Source of the DNA: Alviniconcha marisindica
Lineage: Eukaryota; Mollusca; Gastropoda; Provannidae
Length of the DNA stretch: 64,000 nt
Assembly: GCA_018857735.1 (NCBI GenBank)
Contig: JABMCL010002280.1
Span: forward strand, 1,057,501 to 1,121,500
Direction: 5' to 3'
The stretch's first letter is position 1. Each line of letters starts with the position of its first letter. The notes under the pieces are model-generated. The model worked only from the letters and a program-made list of their open reading frames with translations. It had not been told where the DNA came from and searched no databases. Made by a program: the position numbers and the translations under genes. Below are positions 1 through 12,807 of the stretch, piece after piece.

Positions 1-6
1 AATAGC

Positions 7-122
7 AGATCCAAACACATAAAAGGTGAAAGAAAAACCTATTTATTATGACAAAATATTGCATGTTGTATTTTTATCATAATAAATGGCGTTATTTTTC
101 GCCTTTTATGTGTTTGGGTCTA
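7..122. mobile_element. Foldback (hairpin) element
   Basis: Arms at about 8-31 and 97-120 share AAACACATAAAAGG and its complement with few mismatches. The interior is itself palindromic (TTTATTATGA against TCATAATAAA). It would fold into one ~115-nt hairpin. Likely a MITE or foldback element; it may be cut by the window edge. Confidence 0.6.
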
Positions 123-1269
123 ATTGTTCCAGAACTCTAGCAGCCATCCTCGTTTCAGATTTATCGTCAATAGTTTTTTTTTAAATGTTGTTGTTGTTGC
201 GTTTTTGAAAAGGTGGTGGTGGTGTCTGAGCCGAAATGTGCCGAAGAACAATAACAACAACAAAAGAGTATGTTATTATTCCACTCCCTTGATGGGGTGT
301 GTAACACTCGTGTGTTCTGGGGACAAAGCGATGTTTCGACCGACAGTAACTCCATTATTTCCCGACTATAATTAATTTAATTTCTTCCTGGCAGCAGCTC
401 TGGCTGTTCGGTAGCCCACTGCGGATGCAGACCTTGAAGCCTTTCTGCTGAGGATCAGCAGTCTGCAGCTGTCAGAGGGTCTGTCTGAAGGCGTAAGATA
501 GAATATAGTAATATAATTTAGGTTCTGGCTTTGCTTGCTTCGCATTTCTTCTTCCATTTTTATTTAATCATTTCACACAAGTGATATTAGGCTGATGTTA
601 CGATTATCGAGGTAACAAATTACAGCAGAACAACAACAGACTGAAAGATTATATATATATATATGTATATATAAACGCCTGTGTGGCAGGGGGAGGGTGG
701 GGGTAGGGAGGGGGATAAAAGGGGTGGGGGGGGACCGCCTTTACCGTAGTTTTTGTCATCCCGCTCAACTCAGTCGGCAGGATAGTTGTACCCTATAATC
801 TAATACCAACAGCAAAAATAAACACGTAGTCTTGGTAGTAAATATGCCACAGTACGTGTAGTAACCACGACACCGTGGTTAGCAACAGCGCTAATGACGG
901 AGCCAACAGCAACAGTGATGCAATAATACGGTAACAAGCACACAGTGATGTAATAATACGACAAGCACATGCAGGTATCCTGGTAGCTGGCATGGCGCTG
1001 AGAAGAGGCGAGAACACCGGAAGTTCTGCCGAGGTGCAAACCAGGAAGGAAGGAAGGAAATTGGCTTTTTACGACCAGTCAACCGTGACGGTTGTATTCA
1101 GGCGAAACAGGTTTTATCATAACAATGCAAACCAGGAAGACGCGCGTACTGACAGCGTCTATCAAATGTAACCGAATTAGCAGACGTGCACTTTACTCGA
1201 GGCTCTCCTGTTGCGACTGCCATGTGGATCTGTTCATCCAGCAGCGCATGCTGCTACAGTACAACGTGA

Positions 1270-1426
1270 ACTCCTCCATCCGTGTTGTGTGTGTGTGTGT
1301 GTGTGTGTGGTGTGGTGTGGTGTGTAGTGTAGTGTAGTGTTGTGTAGTGTAGTGTGTGTAGTGTTGTGTTTGTGTGTGTGTGTAGTGTAGTGTTGTGCGT
1401 GCGTGTGTGTGTGAGTGTGCGAGCGC

Positions 1427-1488
<62 letters not shown>

Positions 1489-1500
1489 TGTATAGTTGTT
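1270..1500. repeat. (GT)n and GTGTA microsatellite mosaic
   Basis: Runs of GT interrupted by GTGTAGTGTAG units and a short (GC)n. The open frame across it on the minus strand is an artefact. Confidence 0.95.
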
Positions 1501-1510
1501 TAGTGTAGTG

Positions 1511-1968
1511 CGGGGAAAGCTCAGTGGTTAGAGCGCCGGACTCGTGATTGAAAGGTCGCGCGTTCGAATGACTGCCGGAGCGGCGGGAGAATGTTCTTCT
1601 CCAGGATCCACTTTCTGTGCTGACTCTTATTTCCACCCCTGTGTTACCGCAGTAGCACGTAAAAGATCCCGGTCATTCTGCTAACAGTGCAGGTGGCAGG
1701 TGGCAGCTAAATACGCATACACCTTACGTGTGTGGCTTTGCATGAAGTGACATGGAGCATGGTTGTATGGTGTACACAGAACTTGCGCCGAGACGACAGC
1801 AGTTTCATGTGGCACCAGCCATGCAAGCGCTTAAGTACAGCACTTCGGTGGATATTCAAAAACGCGCTATAAAAAGCTAGTCACTCATGTAGAATCACAT
1901 GCAAGCGCAGTGAGTCTGCTCAAGAGAGCGGAGAATAGCGCTGTATAAGCGATCATCAATCAATCAAG
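1511..1968 (+). mobile_element. SINE-A, near full length
   Basis: A head with tRNA-like A and B boxes (AGCTCAGTGGTTAGAGC, GCGTTCGAAT) is followed by a ~390-bp body. It ends in ATCATCAATCAATCAA. The same body occurs at 23152, 48074, 51330 (minus) and 59030. No anticodon stem survives, so it is not a tRNA gene. Confidence 0.85.
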
Positions 1969-1971
1969 TAG

Positions 1972-1972
<1 letters not shown>

Positions 1973-2027
<55 letters not shown>

Positions 2028-2044
2028 TGTAGTGTAGTGTAGTG

Positions 2045-2104
<60 letters not shown>
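1973..2104. repeat. (GT)n microsatellite
   Basis: Two long GT runs separated by four TGTAG units, immediately after the SINE tail. Confidence 0.97.
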
Positions 2105-2106
<2 letters not shown>

Positions 2107-2682
2107 AACGACGATTGCAGTCTTTTTTATGCTGCTCAAACTTGAATCAAAGTTTTGCTCAAGTCTAATTATGGCCGCATAGATGAGTGTAAGGATTGTG
2201 CCGATGCTGTGGTACACAACTGATTGAGACTGAACAACTACACAGTGTGATTTTCGTTTCTCGATCACTGTGACGTTGAGTTTGTGATTCCTTTTATGTG
2301 CAAGTTAGCACTAGCTGTCATTACCCGTAACGGGACGAATAAAGTATTCTGTATAATGTAATCCACACCAGAGCGCGAATTCCATGTCTTCCGAGATATA
2401 ATTATATGCTATATGGGACCATACGACTAAACACAATATTGCATATCTAACGGAGATCGCGAGATTCCTACGTCTCTTAGTGCTGAAGATTCATTCAGTG
2501 ATAAGTATCAAACGAAGAGGACAAGGCGATGAAGATGAAAGAAAGGGATCGAGGCCTGTCGAGGCAAAGAAACGCCAACACTTTGAATTTATGTACGCTT
2601 CCGATTTCGTTTTATTCCGTTATTGTTCCTTTGGGCTCTGTGTATCACCTTCCCGTGGTATGGACGTTACGATAATTCTACA

Positions 2683-2685
<3 letters not shown>

Positions 2686-2745
<60 letters not shown>

Positions 2746-2766
2746 TGTGTGTGTGTGTGTGTGTGT
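2686..2766. repeat. (GT)n(GA)n(GT)n microsatellite
   Basis: GT run, about eight GA units, GT run. Confidence 0.97.
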
Positions 2767-2880
2767 TTGTATCGACCGAACTTGCCCGTCCCTTTTTATT
2801 CTGGTCATGGTGTCTACTTCTGTCTCTACGGTCCTTCCAGCAATACTTTGATCCATAAATAAATTCTCCCAACAATACTC

Positions 2881-3060
2881 CGATTTCCTCTCCATCCTTA
2901 ATTCTGTTTCTGCCTTGATATGCCTTTCACTGTGTGTTTCCTGTTATGTAAACTCAGTTGTTTTTCTCTGCGATTTTCCGATTTCCTCTCTATCCTTAAT
3001 TCTGTTTCTGCCTTGATATGCCTTTCACTGTTTTCTCCTGATTGTTATGTAAACTCGGTT
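2881..3060 (+). repeat. Tandem duplication, ~95-bp unit, two copies
   Basis: GATTTCCTCTC and TGATATGCCTTTCACTG recur in both halves with the same order and spacing. Confidence 0.8.
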
Positions 3061-3085
3061 GTTTTGGGGATTTTGTTTTTGTTTT

Positions 3086-3132
<47 letters not shown>

Positions 3133-3290
3133 CTGTACGTCCGTATGTGTGCGTGCGTGCGGTTTTATGTTGTTGTTGTTATTTGTATGTGTGTGTATGT
3201 GTGTGCCTGTGTGTGCGTGCTTGCGTGCGGTTTTATGTTGTTGTTGTTGTTGTGTGTGTCTGTGTGTGTGACTGTGTTGTTGTGTGTGTT
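3086..3290. repeat. (GT)n with duplicated GTTGTTGTT block
   Basis: GT run, then two copies of a unit with GCGGTTTTATGTTGTTGTTG. Confidence 0.85.
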
Positions 3291-3666
3291 TTACCTTGTG
3301 ATTTGATGACCTTTAATTCACCCCCGTAAAAGTTGTGAATGTAGAGTTTAACATAGTTTTTGCTTATCCTGAGGTGACCCCATGTGGCTGACAGAACGTT
3401 CAGTCCAAGAACAAAGTAAAGCTTATGCCGTTGAAATAACACGGAGGAGATGTACCCTCGGTGGAGTTAATTTTTCTACCTTGTCTTGTGTACGTGTGAC
3501 GTCTGTCGAGCGCCCGCTAACGGGTTGTTACTGGTCTGAAAGCAAGAGAGAGAGGCTGTCAAGCTGTGTCGTTGATCACGGTGAAGTGGTGGCTGCAGGC
3601 TGGTTTCGCAGAAAAGTGTTGTTGGAATGACAAGAGGATCGTAGAAATGTGAACTACGATCGTTCA

Positions 3667-3667
<1 letters not shown>

Positions 3668-3734
<67 letters not shown>

Positions 3735-3735
3735 G

Positions 3736-3801
<66 letters not shown>

Positions 3802-3809
3802 GTGCTCTG

Positions 3810-3867
<58 letters not shown>

Positions 3868-3876
3868 GGGGGGGGG
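3668..3876. repeat. Long (GT)n followed by poly(G)
   Basis: About 180 bp of GT with rare interruptions runs into about 26 G. A poly(C) run at 4010-4028 follows within a CT-rich tract to 4240. Confidence 0.95.
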
Positions 3877-4548
3877 AGGGTGTGCGTGTGAGTGTATTTG
3901 TGTCGGCTCGCGTATTTTTGACATCTTCCACCTTGGCGGCCCGCTGCCCCGCTCCCCATTCTTCTTCTGTTTCGCCTACCTACTCCATCTTCTCCGCTTC
4001 TTCTTCTCCCCCCCCCCCCCCCCCCCCCACCCCCTCTCTCTCGCTCTCTCCCTTTTTTCACTTTCTTCTTCTCATTCATCTCTCCCTCTTCTTCTTTGTC
4101 TTATCTGAACATCACCACCGTTATTATCTTCATCATTGTCGTCGTCTGTTTTTTTTCTTTGCCCATTTTTTTTGCTTCTTTATGTTGTTCTTTTGTTTGT
4201 TTCTTCTCCTTCCTTCCTTCTTCCTTCCTTCCTTTCTTCTTCTTTGATCATCATCATTTTCTTTTTCTAGGTGACCCTGTGCGGTTGCAGGACGTGAAAA
4301 TTGAATTATTATGTAACTCTTCTTCTCTGCCCAGCTCTTTGCTGTACTTGTTGTCTGTCGTCTACGGTTGCGTTTTTCGTTCCGAAGACGGTTAAGAACC
4401 TGTGGTCAAAACCTTTCAATCGTGTGCCTCGTAACGAAGTCTTTAAGGTCACCATGTTTAGGTTAGGGACAGTTGCACTGGATTTGTGGTCTAGTTCTTG
4501 CAGACTGGCAGTCAAGTGCCGGCGCCCTCCCTCGTCTCTCTTTCAGAG

Positions 4549-4703
4549 TTCAGGAGCTGTGTGAAAGTCGATGTGGCCGTCCTGGGCTCCCCGTCCCTAA
4601 TAAGCCTTCTGTGGACGTAAAGCAGCATTGAACCATGCTTATATACGCACAGGTCACAGTTTGTCCCTAATATGTCAACCCGACATCCGAGGACATTAAG
4701 CTC
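4549..4703 (+). mobile_element. Element C, full copy
   Basis: Contains AGGAGCTGTGTGAAAGTCGA, GGCCGTCCTGGGCTCC, CCCTAATAAGCC and GTGGACGTAAAGCA, then a second CCCTAATATGTC block. A full inverted copy lies at 60966-61143; shorter copies lie at 15088, 15175, 39344 and 54889. Confidence 0.75.
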
Positions 4704-5587
4704 TACATCATCATCATCGTCTCTCTTTGTTTGGCCGGTGCAAGAGGCAGCAGGCTGAGGTCTGTATGTGAAAGGACAGTGGTTGCGCGCCCTGTCCTTC
4801 CGTCCTGCAGACAGATGGCGCTGTCTTCTCTTTTGTCCTGCTGGCGGCGTCGCCATGGTGACCTTCAAATGATCGACTGAAGGTCTTGTGGAATAAGTAT
4901 ACCATTGCCGTAGTGAAGTTGGTCTCTTTTTTTTAAAATGAGGCGCTTCTAAGACAATGTTTGCTTTGGGGAAACGAACGTTACTCAAGCACGCACGTAC
5001 GCAAGCTCGCGCGCGTGCGCTCACCCGCACGCACCCACCCACACACGAACACACTCGCGCGCGCGCGCACTTATAACTCCGTGAATCTAATTTTATCGAA
5101 AAGGGTACCCTATCGGTACATTAATCAAAAAGCAACGAGGTTCATGATTTAAACTCTTTGTAGTACTCGAGTTAACATATTGCTGCATTGTCAACCGTCA
5201 CTCATTGAACGTAGTTAGATGTTGTACCCGTACCCGGTGTACTACCCGTGGACAAACACTTAGGCTGCACTATGAGCTTTGGAGGCAATGCGTACCGTTA
5301 CGTCTGTACAGAGGCATCTGTACACAACCGACTCTTCTAGTGTTATTACATTCCCTTCAGATTTCCGTGTCCTTGGATAACGCACAGGTCGCTTTCAAAG
5401 TTACTCGGCACAAAAGTATATATGGTTGTTTGTTAAATGTAAAAAATAAAAAATAAAAATAAACTTTTGTTTGTTTTGTTTGTTTGTTTTCGTTTTGACA
5501 AAAATTTCTGTTGGTGCAACTTGCTGATAGATGTTAGCATGATAATTGTAAGATCAATCTAATATCACTTATGTGAAAAGACTTTAA

Positions 5588-5812
5588 CCCCTTCACTGCC
5601 TCAGCCTGTAAATTTTCCGGGCTGACAGATGCATGGACGCCACTCAAAAACAGTATATTTTTCGGTCCTATAACACATCTACTTTCAGTGCTATGCGTTT
5701 TGATGAAAATCCTTTCACACGCCAGTGCGAAAAAGAAAACAAAAAGGCTTAAGGGTGTCAAATTTCGCACTTTTACTGGTGGTTTTTAAATAGCATCATG
5801 GCAGTGAAGGGG
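5588..5812. mobile_element. piggyBac-like MITE
   Basis: Perfect 13-bp terminal inverted repeats CCCCTTCACTGCC and GGCAGTGAAGGGG bound a 225-bp non-coding element. TTAA (5584-5587) flanks the left end and TTGA, one base from TTAA, the right end. A TTAA target and CCC ends are the piggyBac signature; family assignment is inferred. Confidence 0.7.
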
Positions 5813-6250
5813 TTGAATAAAAAAATAAAAAAGGAAGAAGAATCAAAGTTAGAAGAAGAAGAAGAAGAAGAATCAAAGTTACTCAACTGAGTGTGCGATG
5901 CGTAGTTCGCCTCATTCAGAAACTCTGATTGGATCTTCATTGAAACATCATAGTCAATAATGAAAACGCATTGCTCCAGAGCCATCATTGGTTTCCCAGT
6001 CAAACGAGGAATCGTTTTCCTGATAGCTCACCTTTGCATTCCGTTTCTTTGATAGTGCCTGCCGCCTTGCCTGTTATCCTGTCTGTCATTCCACATTCAT
6101 TTTCGTCTTCTTCGGAACACTGTGAAAATCCCTTACAACGTCGGGGCCAAAATCCGCAATGGCACTCCATCTCGTACCATGGGTCATTCTTTCATTTTTA
6201 TCTTCATTCTATCAGAGAGAGAACAAGAACAAGAAAGTTTATTTGTTTTT

Positions 6251-6382
6251 AGGCCATTAGCCTCTTTCACAAAGAACATGAACACACTGCATATTTACGC
6301 TGCACAATACATATTTTAGGCCATTAGCCTCTTTCACAAAGAACATGAACACAATGCATTTTACGCTGCACAATGCATATTT
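6251..6382 (+). repeat. Tandem duplication, ~66-bp unit
   Basis: AGGCCATTAGCCTCTTTCAC begins both units; GCTGCACAATRCATATTTTA ends both. Confidence 0.9.
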
Positions 6383-6803
6383 TAAACATCCTTCTAGTGA
6401 CAAAGTATTTACTGATTTCACCCACCCACACCCACACCCACGCAGCACCTACACATACAACTACGTGCCGCTACTATTCCAAATCAGTCAGTTATCTGTC
6501 TCATTTTCCCTGCCTTGATAAGAAACAATGCAATCTGCTGCAAACGGCATTGATTAGTTGTTTCCATAACTGAATGGCTCATTCTTTCATTTAACCTTGC
6601 CGTTCTCTCAGAGAGAGAGAGACAGAGAGAGAGAGGGAGAGAGAGAGAGAACGTACAGCAACAGTCCAAGCATGTGCTGGTTCCATAAAAAACGTTTATT
6701 CCAAATTTTCGCCCATGAAGGCTTTGTCAAGGCCTGCTCAGTCGGCTGGATTCATACCACACGCGATTAGAATCATAAAATACGTCATAACTTATGTGTC
6801 ACG

Positions 6804-6808
<5 letters not shown>

Positions 6809-6878
<70 letters not shown>
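6809..6878. repeat. (CA)n microsatellite
   Basis: Uninterrupted CA run of about 70 bp. Confidence 0.97.
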
Positions 6879-6879
<1 letters not shown>

Positions 6880-7082
6880 AGATACTCAAAAACACCCACA
6901 CACAAAACTCTCTCCCTCTCCCTCTCCCCTCCCTCTCCCTCTCTCTGCTGTTGAGGCAGACCTAGAACGACCATTTTGCAACAATAGTATAATTACAGTC
7001 GAGACTGAAAGCGAAGCTGGGATGTGCGGCAGAAACGGCCAGAGCTTGTAGAGGTTTCATTTTGCCGGGTCGTCCAGGTTGC

Positions 7083-7205
7083 AGCCGTCGTACATTCCTG
7101 AGCCTCGCTTTCGGTCTCGTTTACCCTGGTGACCTGTCCTGATGACTGTCGGCGCCATTCTCCGTTCTGGCTCTGACGACCCCAAAAATCCCATGCCGCA
7201 AGTTG
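7083..7205 (+). repeat. Dispersed repeat D
   Basis: CTGAGCCTCGCTTTCGGTCT followed by CGTTTACCCTGGTGACC matches the inverted sequence at 22400-22455 with few changes. Confidence 0.55.
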
Positions 7206-7707
7206 GCGGGCGGAGAGCGGCGTTGGCCCAGCTGTCGGTCGTTTTCCGTGCTTCACGTATCCCTTGCCTCTTCACACCCGATACTGCCTGTCACTTCTTG
7301 CCTCTTCACACCCGATACTGCCTGTCACTTCACTCCCACGGCACCAGACTCTGTCGCTGGAAACCTTGGTCGTGCTTCTGCCTCCTCCGAGTCTCTCTCT
7401 CTCTCCCCCCCCCCTCCCCCTCCCCCTTCAGAAACTAATTAGAGGTGCACATATATACTCTGTGTGTGTGTGTGTCAGTGTTTCTCTCTGTCTGTGTCTG
7501 TCTGTCTCCCCTCTCTCTCCCCCCCCCCCCCCACCCACCCCCTCCAAAAAAAGGCTGCAGATTGTGTGTGAGTGCGCGCGCACGCGCCCGTGCGCAAGTA
7601 CAGAGTAGGTGTAATTAATGTTTTTTGTTTTGTTTTTAATTTGTTCCCCCCCCCCCTCCCCCCCTCACCATCGCCCCCTCCCACCCTCCCGCTCCCCCGC
7701 CCTCCGC

Positions 7708-7825
7708 ATTTTTGATTGGTTTTATGCTATGGTTATTTTGTACGATTTGGTTGGTTTTATGCTATGGTTATTTTGTATGATTTGGTAGTTTTATGCTATG
7801 GTTATTTATTTTGTATGATCTGTTT
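7708..7825 (+). repeat. Short tandem repeat, three ~42-bp units
   Basis: TTTTATGCTATGGTTATTTT occurs three times with TGTAYGATTTGGT between copies. Confidence 0.85.
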
Positions 7826-8252
7826 TATGTGCATTGATTCTTCACCTTTCATACATATTACGAAAGGAATCAGCGCGTGCGTTGATTATTGATACTCTCG
7901 GTCGTGACTAATGAGTGAGAGGGACAAGACAGCAACATCCGCCTGCCCTTGCTGTTGGTGGTACCTGATCCGCTGTCTGTGGTATAGCTCAGATAACACA
8001 GCGATGCTTTGCAGTCACTGTGGAGAGGGTGTGGTCGAGAGGGAGGGAGGGAGAGAGAGAGGGATAGGGAGAGAACTCGAACTCGAAGACTTTAATACTC
8101 AAGGATAGTAGCGTTAGGTTCATTTGGACCTATCTAACAGCCAGTCCTTGCTATACTACAAGCACAAATAAACACGACAGTACCACAAACAAATAAAGTG
8201 AGGGAAGAGAAAGAAAGACTGAGGGGGAGAGGGAAGGGGAAGAGATGGAGAT

Positions 8253-8253
<1 letters not shown>

Positions 8254-8290
<37 letters not shown>
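8254..8290 (+). repeat. Poly(G) run
   Basis: About 37 consecutive G. Confidence 0.95.
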
Positions 8291-8291
<1 letters not shown>

Positions 8292-8480
8292 TAGTACCTC
8301 AGACTCCAAGCACTGGTTTACGACATTCTTGTGCCGGAAAGCGATGCTAGGAGTTTGGTAGTGTGTGTGTGTTCTTGAGTTCTCACTTTTCTGAGAGAGA
8401 AAGAGAGTTGTATCCGACATTCAGGTTGTCACCTCAACCCGTCCTGTTTCCTTTGCTTTTATGCTGTTTGTTTTGTGTCA

Positions 8481-8484
<4 letters not shown>

Positions 8485-8561
<77 letters not shown>
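8485..8561. repeat. (CT)n microsatellite
   Basis: Continuous CT run. Confidence 0.97.
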
Positions 8562-8563
<2 letters not shown>

Positions 8564-8949
8564 ATTTTAGATATATATATACAGCGGTTCGAGTTTGATA
8601 CAAGTCATAAAAGGGGTCAGCACATTAGCAGTGTATTTATTGCTGCTCTTATCATAATGAAAGAGGCAAGAGCAAGCTTATTACGAGAGAGACAAAGAGC
8701 AAACCTATTACTTAGCCTACTTGTCGTCTATGGTGCTGATGGTGTATGTGGTCTGCTGTTGTTTTTGGCTCAGACAATTAGAGAACGATTCTTTCAGCAA
8801 GATGAGAGGGAAGGTGGGCGTTAGGGGGCGGATTTCTCCTGCCATGTCTGCCATCTCCTCGCGTGGGAGTAATTAACGTGAGAGAGCGGAGATTTTTGAG
8901 GTGCGGGTATGCTTCGCTGATCATCTTGCCGTTGCCATTTTCGTTGATA

Positions 8950-8959
8950 TCGTGTGTGC

Positions 8960-9038
<79 letters not shown>

Positions 9039-9170
9039 CCACTGAGCTAGAAGTGGTGTGCGCACGTGTGTGTGTGTGTGTGTGTTGTGTGCGCTTGCTT
9101 GCTTGTGTGTGTATGTCTGTGTGTGTGCGTGTCTGCGCGCGCGTGTGTGCTTGCCTGTGTGTGTGGGGAA
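8950..9170. repeat. (GT)n/(GC)n microsatellite mosaic
   Basis: GT run, (GC)5, further GT with GCTT units. Confidence 0.93.
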
Positions 9171-10498
9171 GGGGGGGGAGGGAGGGGGCGGAGAGAAGTA
9201 GAGGGCGAGCTGGTCGATTGTGTGTTCTTGAACGTGAAGTATCTTAGTCTTTTTATGAGTGAGGAGTGAGATTGTTGATATGTAATGCAGTCAACTGCGA
9301 AGGTTGTATCAGGGCGAAACACAAAAAATCACAAGTGAAGCTCTGACTGACCAGAGGCGGTGACTGACCCCTCAGTGCAGATGTTCAAATCCCGGATATA
9401 GTCCCCCACCCCCACCCCTGCTCTCCCGATGTCCCCTCCTGCAGCCCCCACCCCCTACCCCCCACCCCCTTTGCTGTTGCTGATCGTCCGAGCAGCCAAT
9501 CCACACCACGGCCAGTGACTGAGCAAAGCCCCTATGTCAGAATCCTCAAAAAAGATGAGGGTGGGCAGTGTGGAGCAGTGTATCATCTATAACGTTTATT
9601 ATGAACAGAAATGTGATTGTTCCCACATTAGCAAGGGCCTGTGGCAGCTGACAAATTAATAAAGATACTGACTGGCTCTCTCGTCTTTGCGTTGGAAGGG
9701 AGAGTTCCTTCTTTTCCTTTCTTTTTTAATATTTTTATTTTCATTAATTTGTATGTAATTATAAAAAACAATTTCTGTTTCTGTTATAGAGAGGGCGCGG
9801 TGTTTTGGAGTTTTGGTTTTTCTTGTGGCCGTTTATGAGAGACGGGAGGGGGGGGGCGGGGGTGGGGGGGTCAACATATGCTATGGTCCGGAAATGGAAA
9901 ATACGTGTTGAAAATGAATGCTAGAGCAACAGCCCCAGGTCAGGCCGCGCAGCTCTCCGTGTTTTGTCAGCTCACCTTGCAGCAACAGTCTTATCCAGCC
10001 GGTTAACCCAACTGTCAGAATGATCCGCAATTTGTGCTGGCTTGTCCTGCTGCGATGTTGTCTTTGCCGCATTTTCAAATTCCCTCGTCGCGAAATGTGA
10101 CCTTTCCGCAAAAATAGAAACCAGGCCGACACGTGTACTGTCGAGTCTAAAACGTCGCTGACAGAGCCGTGTTGGGGGGAAGAAAAAAAGGGGGGGGGGG
10201 GGGGGGGAGAAGAAAAAAAGGGGGGGAGGAAAGAAGAAGAAAAAAACGTGAGGGAGAAATGGCGTCCTTCTGGAGCTCTTCGTGATACAGAAATTAAGGT
10301 TCCGTCTGGCGAGAGCTAGCCCAGTGTTATCGCCGTGTTGACAAAGGTTTCGCCTTCTCCCAGGAATGCTGCTGTAGTAACTGCTACCATCTCGTTTCTT
10401 TCAACTTCATTCTTCTTTCTTTTTTCTTCTTTTTTCTTCTTTTTTCTTTTTCTTTCTCCATATCCTCTTCAGCCCTATATACACCACGTATATAACAA

Positions 10499-10785
10499 CC
10501 AGACTATTACTTCAGTTACGCCACAGTGGCGCATATAGCAGTTAGTCAGACTTTTACTTCGGTCCCAAAGTGATGGATGTAACAGCCATTCAGACTTTTA
10601 CTTCAGTTACGCCAAAGTGGCGTATGTAACAGTTAGTCAGACGTTTACTTCGGTCCCAAAGTGATGTATGTAACAGCCAATCAGACTTTTACTTCAGTTG
10701 CGCCAAAGTGGCGTATATAACAGCCAATCAGACTTTTACTTGAGTTGCAACAAAGTGGCATATATCACAGCCAGTCGAACTTTTA
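10499..10785 (+). repeat. Tandem repeat, ~57-bp unit, about five copies
   Basis: Units share CAGACTTTTACTTCAGTT and AAAGTGGCGTATGTAACAG; alternate units carry TCGGTCCCAAAGTGATG instead. Confidence 0.85.
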
Positions 10786-11387
10786 CTTACGAATTGATTG
10801 TGTTTTGACTGTGTACCTTTTTTCAAAGCAGAAACTTACGTGAATTATTTCCTAAGGAGTTGTTGCAAATGTTTTGTATCGGTTGTAGCAGAGTGTTCGT
10901 AGAGCGTTGGCCTGGACGAGTGTCAGTACTTTTCCGTATTCATACACGTGTGCTTGTCATTGACTATTTTTGATTTGATTACTTTGTTTGTTTGTTTGTT
11001 TTGAATGCAGGTGGTAACTGTGCTCTGATATGATTACTTTTTCGATTGGTAGCATACTTTATATTAACTGTGTTTTGATTTGATGCCTTGTTTTCTGATT
11101 TGATGATCCCCCCCCCCGGGGGGGGGGGAGTTACTGCATGTATTAATTGTGTTTTGAACTGTGCATCAGACTTCAGCTTGTGATTTGATGACGTGTGTAT
11201 GACGTACGTATTGCCCTGATGACATACGGTATGACCCTTCGCGGTTAACTGGCGTTAAATGTCAAGGACGGGCCTGTCGTGGTGGGAGTGGATTGACAAG
11301 ACGACGACTTCTAAATGGAACATGAGGAAAAACAACACACAGCCCGATTAACGTTGTTACCGCTGAGGACGTCAAGACGCCCACACG

Positions 11388-11532
11388 CACGCAAGCACAC
11401 ACACACACACACACACGCACGCACACACACACACGCACGCACGCACACACACACACACACACACGCACGCGCACGCACGCACGCACGCAAAACACATACA
11501 CACGCACGCACGCACGCACGCACGCACGCACA

Positions 11533-11565
<33 letters not shown>

Positions 11566-11580
11566 CACACACACACAACC

Positions 11581-11665
<85 letters not shown>
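11388..11665. repeat. (CA)n/(CACG)n microsatellite mosaic
   Basis: Alternating CA runs and GCACGCACGCAC runs. Confidence 0.95.
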
Positions 11666-11667
<2 letters not shown>

Positions 11668-11996
11668 AGCCAATCGCAGTGTCCCTTACTCTGTGCCTGA
11701 CGGGATAATTAGGATACTAATCTATAGTCCCGCGAACCTTGGTTGCGATGTCCCGGCAAAACAAATACGTGACGCACGTGCTTGCTGTTTTTTGTTCTTT
11801 TTTGTTCTTTTACCCTCTCATAATCTCTGTCACCCATGTTACTGTCGCTTTCTCGGCGCCGCCCTTTGCGTAACTGACGTGAATCATGAGAACACGTCTA
11901 ATTGCTTCTTTCTTTTGTTTGAAGTCTGTTTACATTAGTGGTATCGGCCTGATCTCTTTTCCAAAAACCTTTCTCTTCTGTCTCATTGCCCTGAAC

Positions 11997-12000
<4 letters not shown>

Positions 12001-12085
<85 letters not shown>
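12001..12085. repeat. (GA)n(GT)n microsatellite
   Basis: Adjacent GA and GT runs. Confidence 0.97.
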
Positions 12086-12089
<4 letters not shown>

Positions 12090-12399
12090 GAATCTTTGTT
12101 GTCAAAATATGTACAGTTATAGAATGTGTAAGCGCTTAAGGCCTGTGCGGGTTAGGCGCTCTAAGCACCCATTATTATTATTATTTAAGATTATCAAAAT
12201 AACAACATATATAATATCTATATGGCAATAAAATGCGACATCAATTTGAAAGAAAAAAGATTTTTTTAATTATTAGTTAACATTATGAACATATTATATA
12301 TAACGAATTTTAAAAAAGAAAGAAAGAAAAAAAAGGAGAGGTAACTCCTTCAAAGGAACTCGCTGCTTACCTAATTACTTGTCAAGACTTGAAAGACGG

Positions 12400-12775
12400 C
12401 AGCTGTCTCCCGATGCGCTATTTGTCATAATTTCTCGGAGACTGACACAAAGACGCAGCCGGCAGCGTAGAAACTAGTCGTGTACTGTTTGGTAATAAAA
12501 CTTCCAGTCTTCATATTAGGAAGCGAATGCAACTGTGTGGCCGCGACTGTCTCCTGATGCGGCTGTTACTATTAGTGTTTCTCAGTCAGACTGATGTGAC
12601 CCAGCCGGCAGGGATACATGTAGAAACTAATCGTGCACCGTTCTGGCGCTTGGGCTCTTTAGTCATGAAACCTTCCAGTCTTCATAATTATCAGGCAACA
12701 GTTTGGCCGCGACCGTCGCCTGGTGTGGCTGTTGGTGTTTCTCAGGATCTGATGTGGCGCAGGTAGTAGTAGTGA
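12400..12775 (+). repeat. Tandem repeat, ~150-bp unit, three diverged copies
   Basis: Each unit has GGC-GACTGTCTCCTGATGCG-like sequence, then CAGCCGGCAG and CTTCCAGTCTTCAT. The last copy is truncated. Confidence 0.75.
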
Positions 12776-12807
12776 TGGATACATTTAGAAGCTGCTCTTG
12801 CCAATTT

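Noticed and set aside
3476..4247. Long frames of alternating Cys/Val or His/Thr in several microsatellites
   Set aside because: Direct translation of (GT)n/(CA)n; no promoter, splice or family support.
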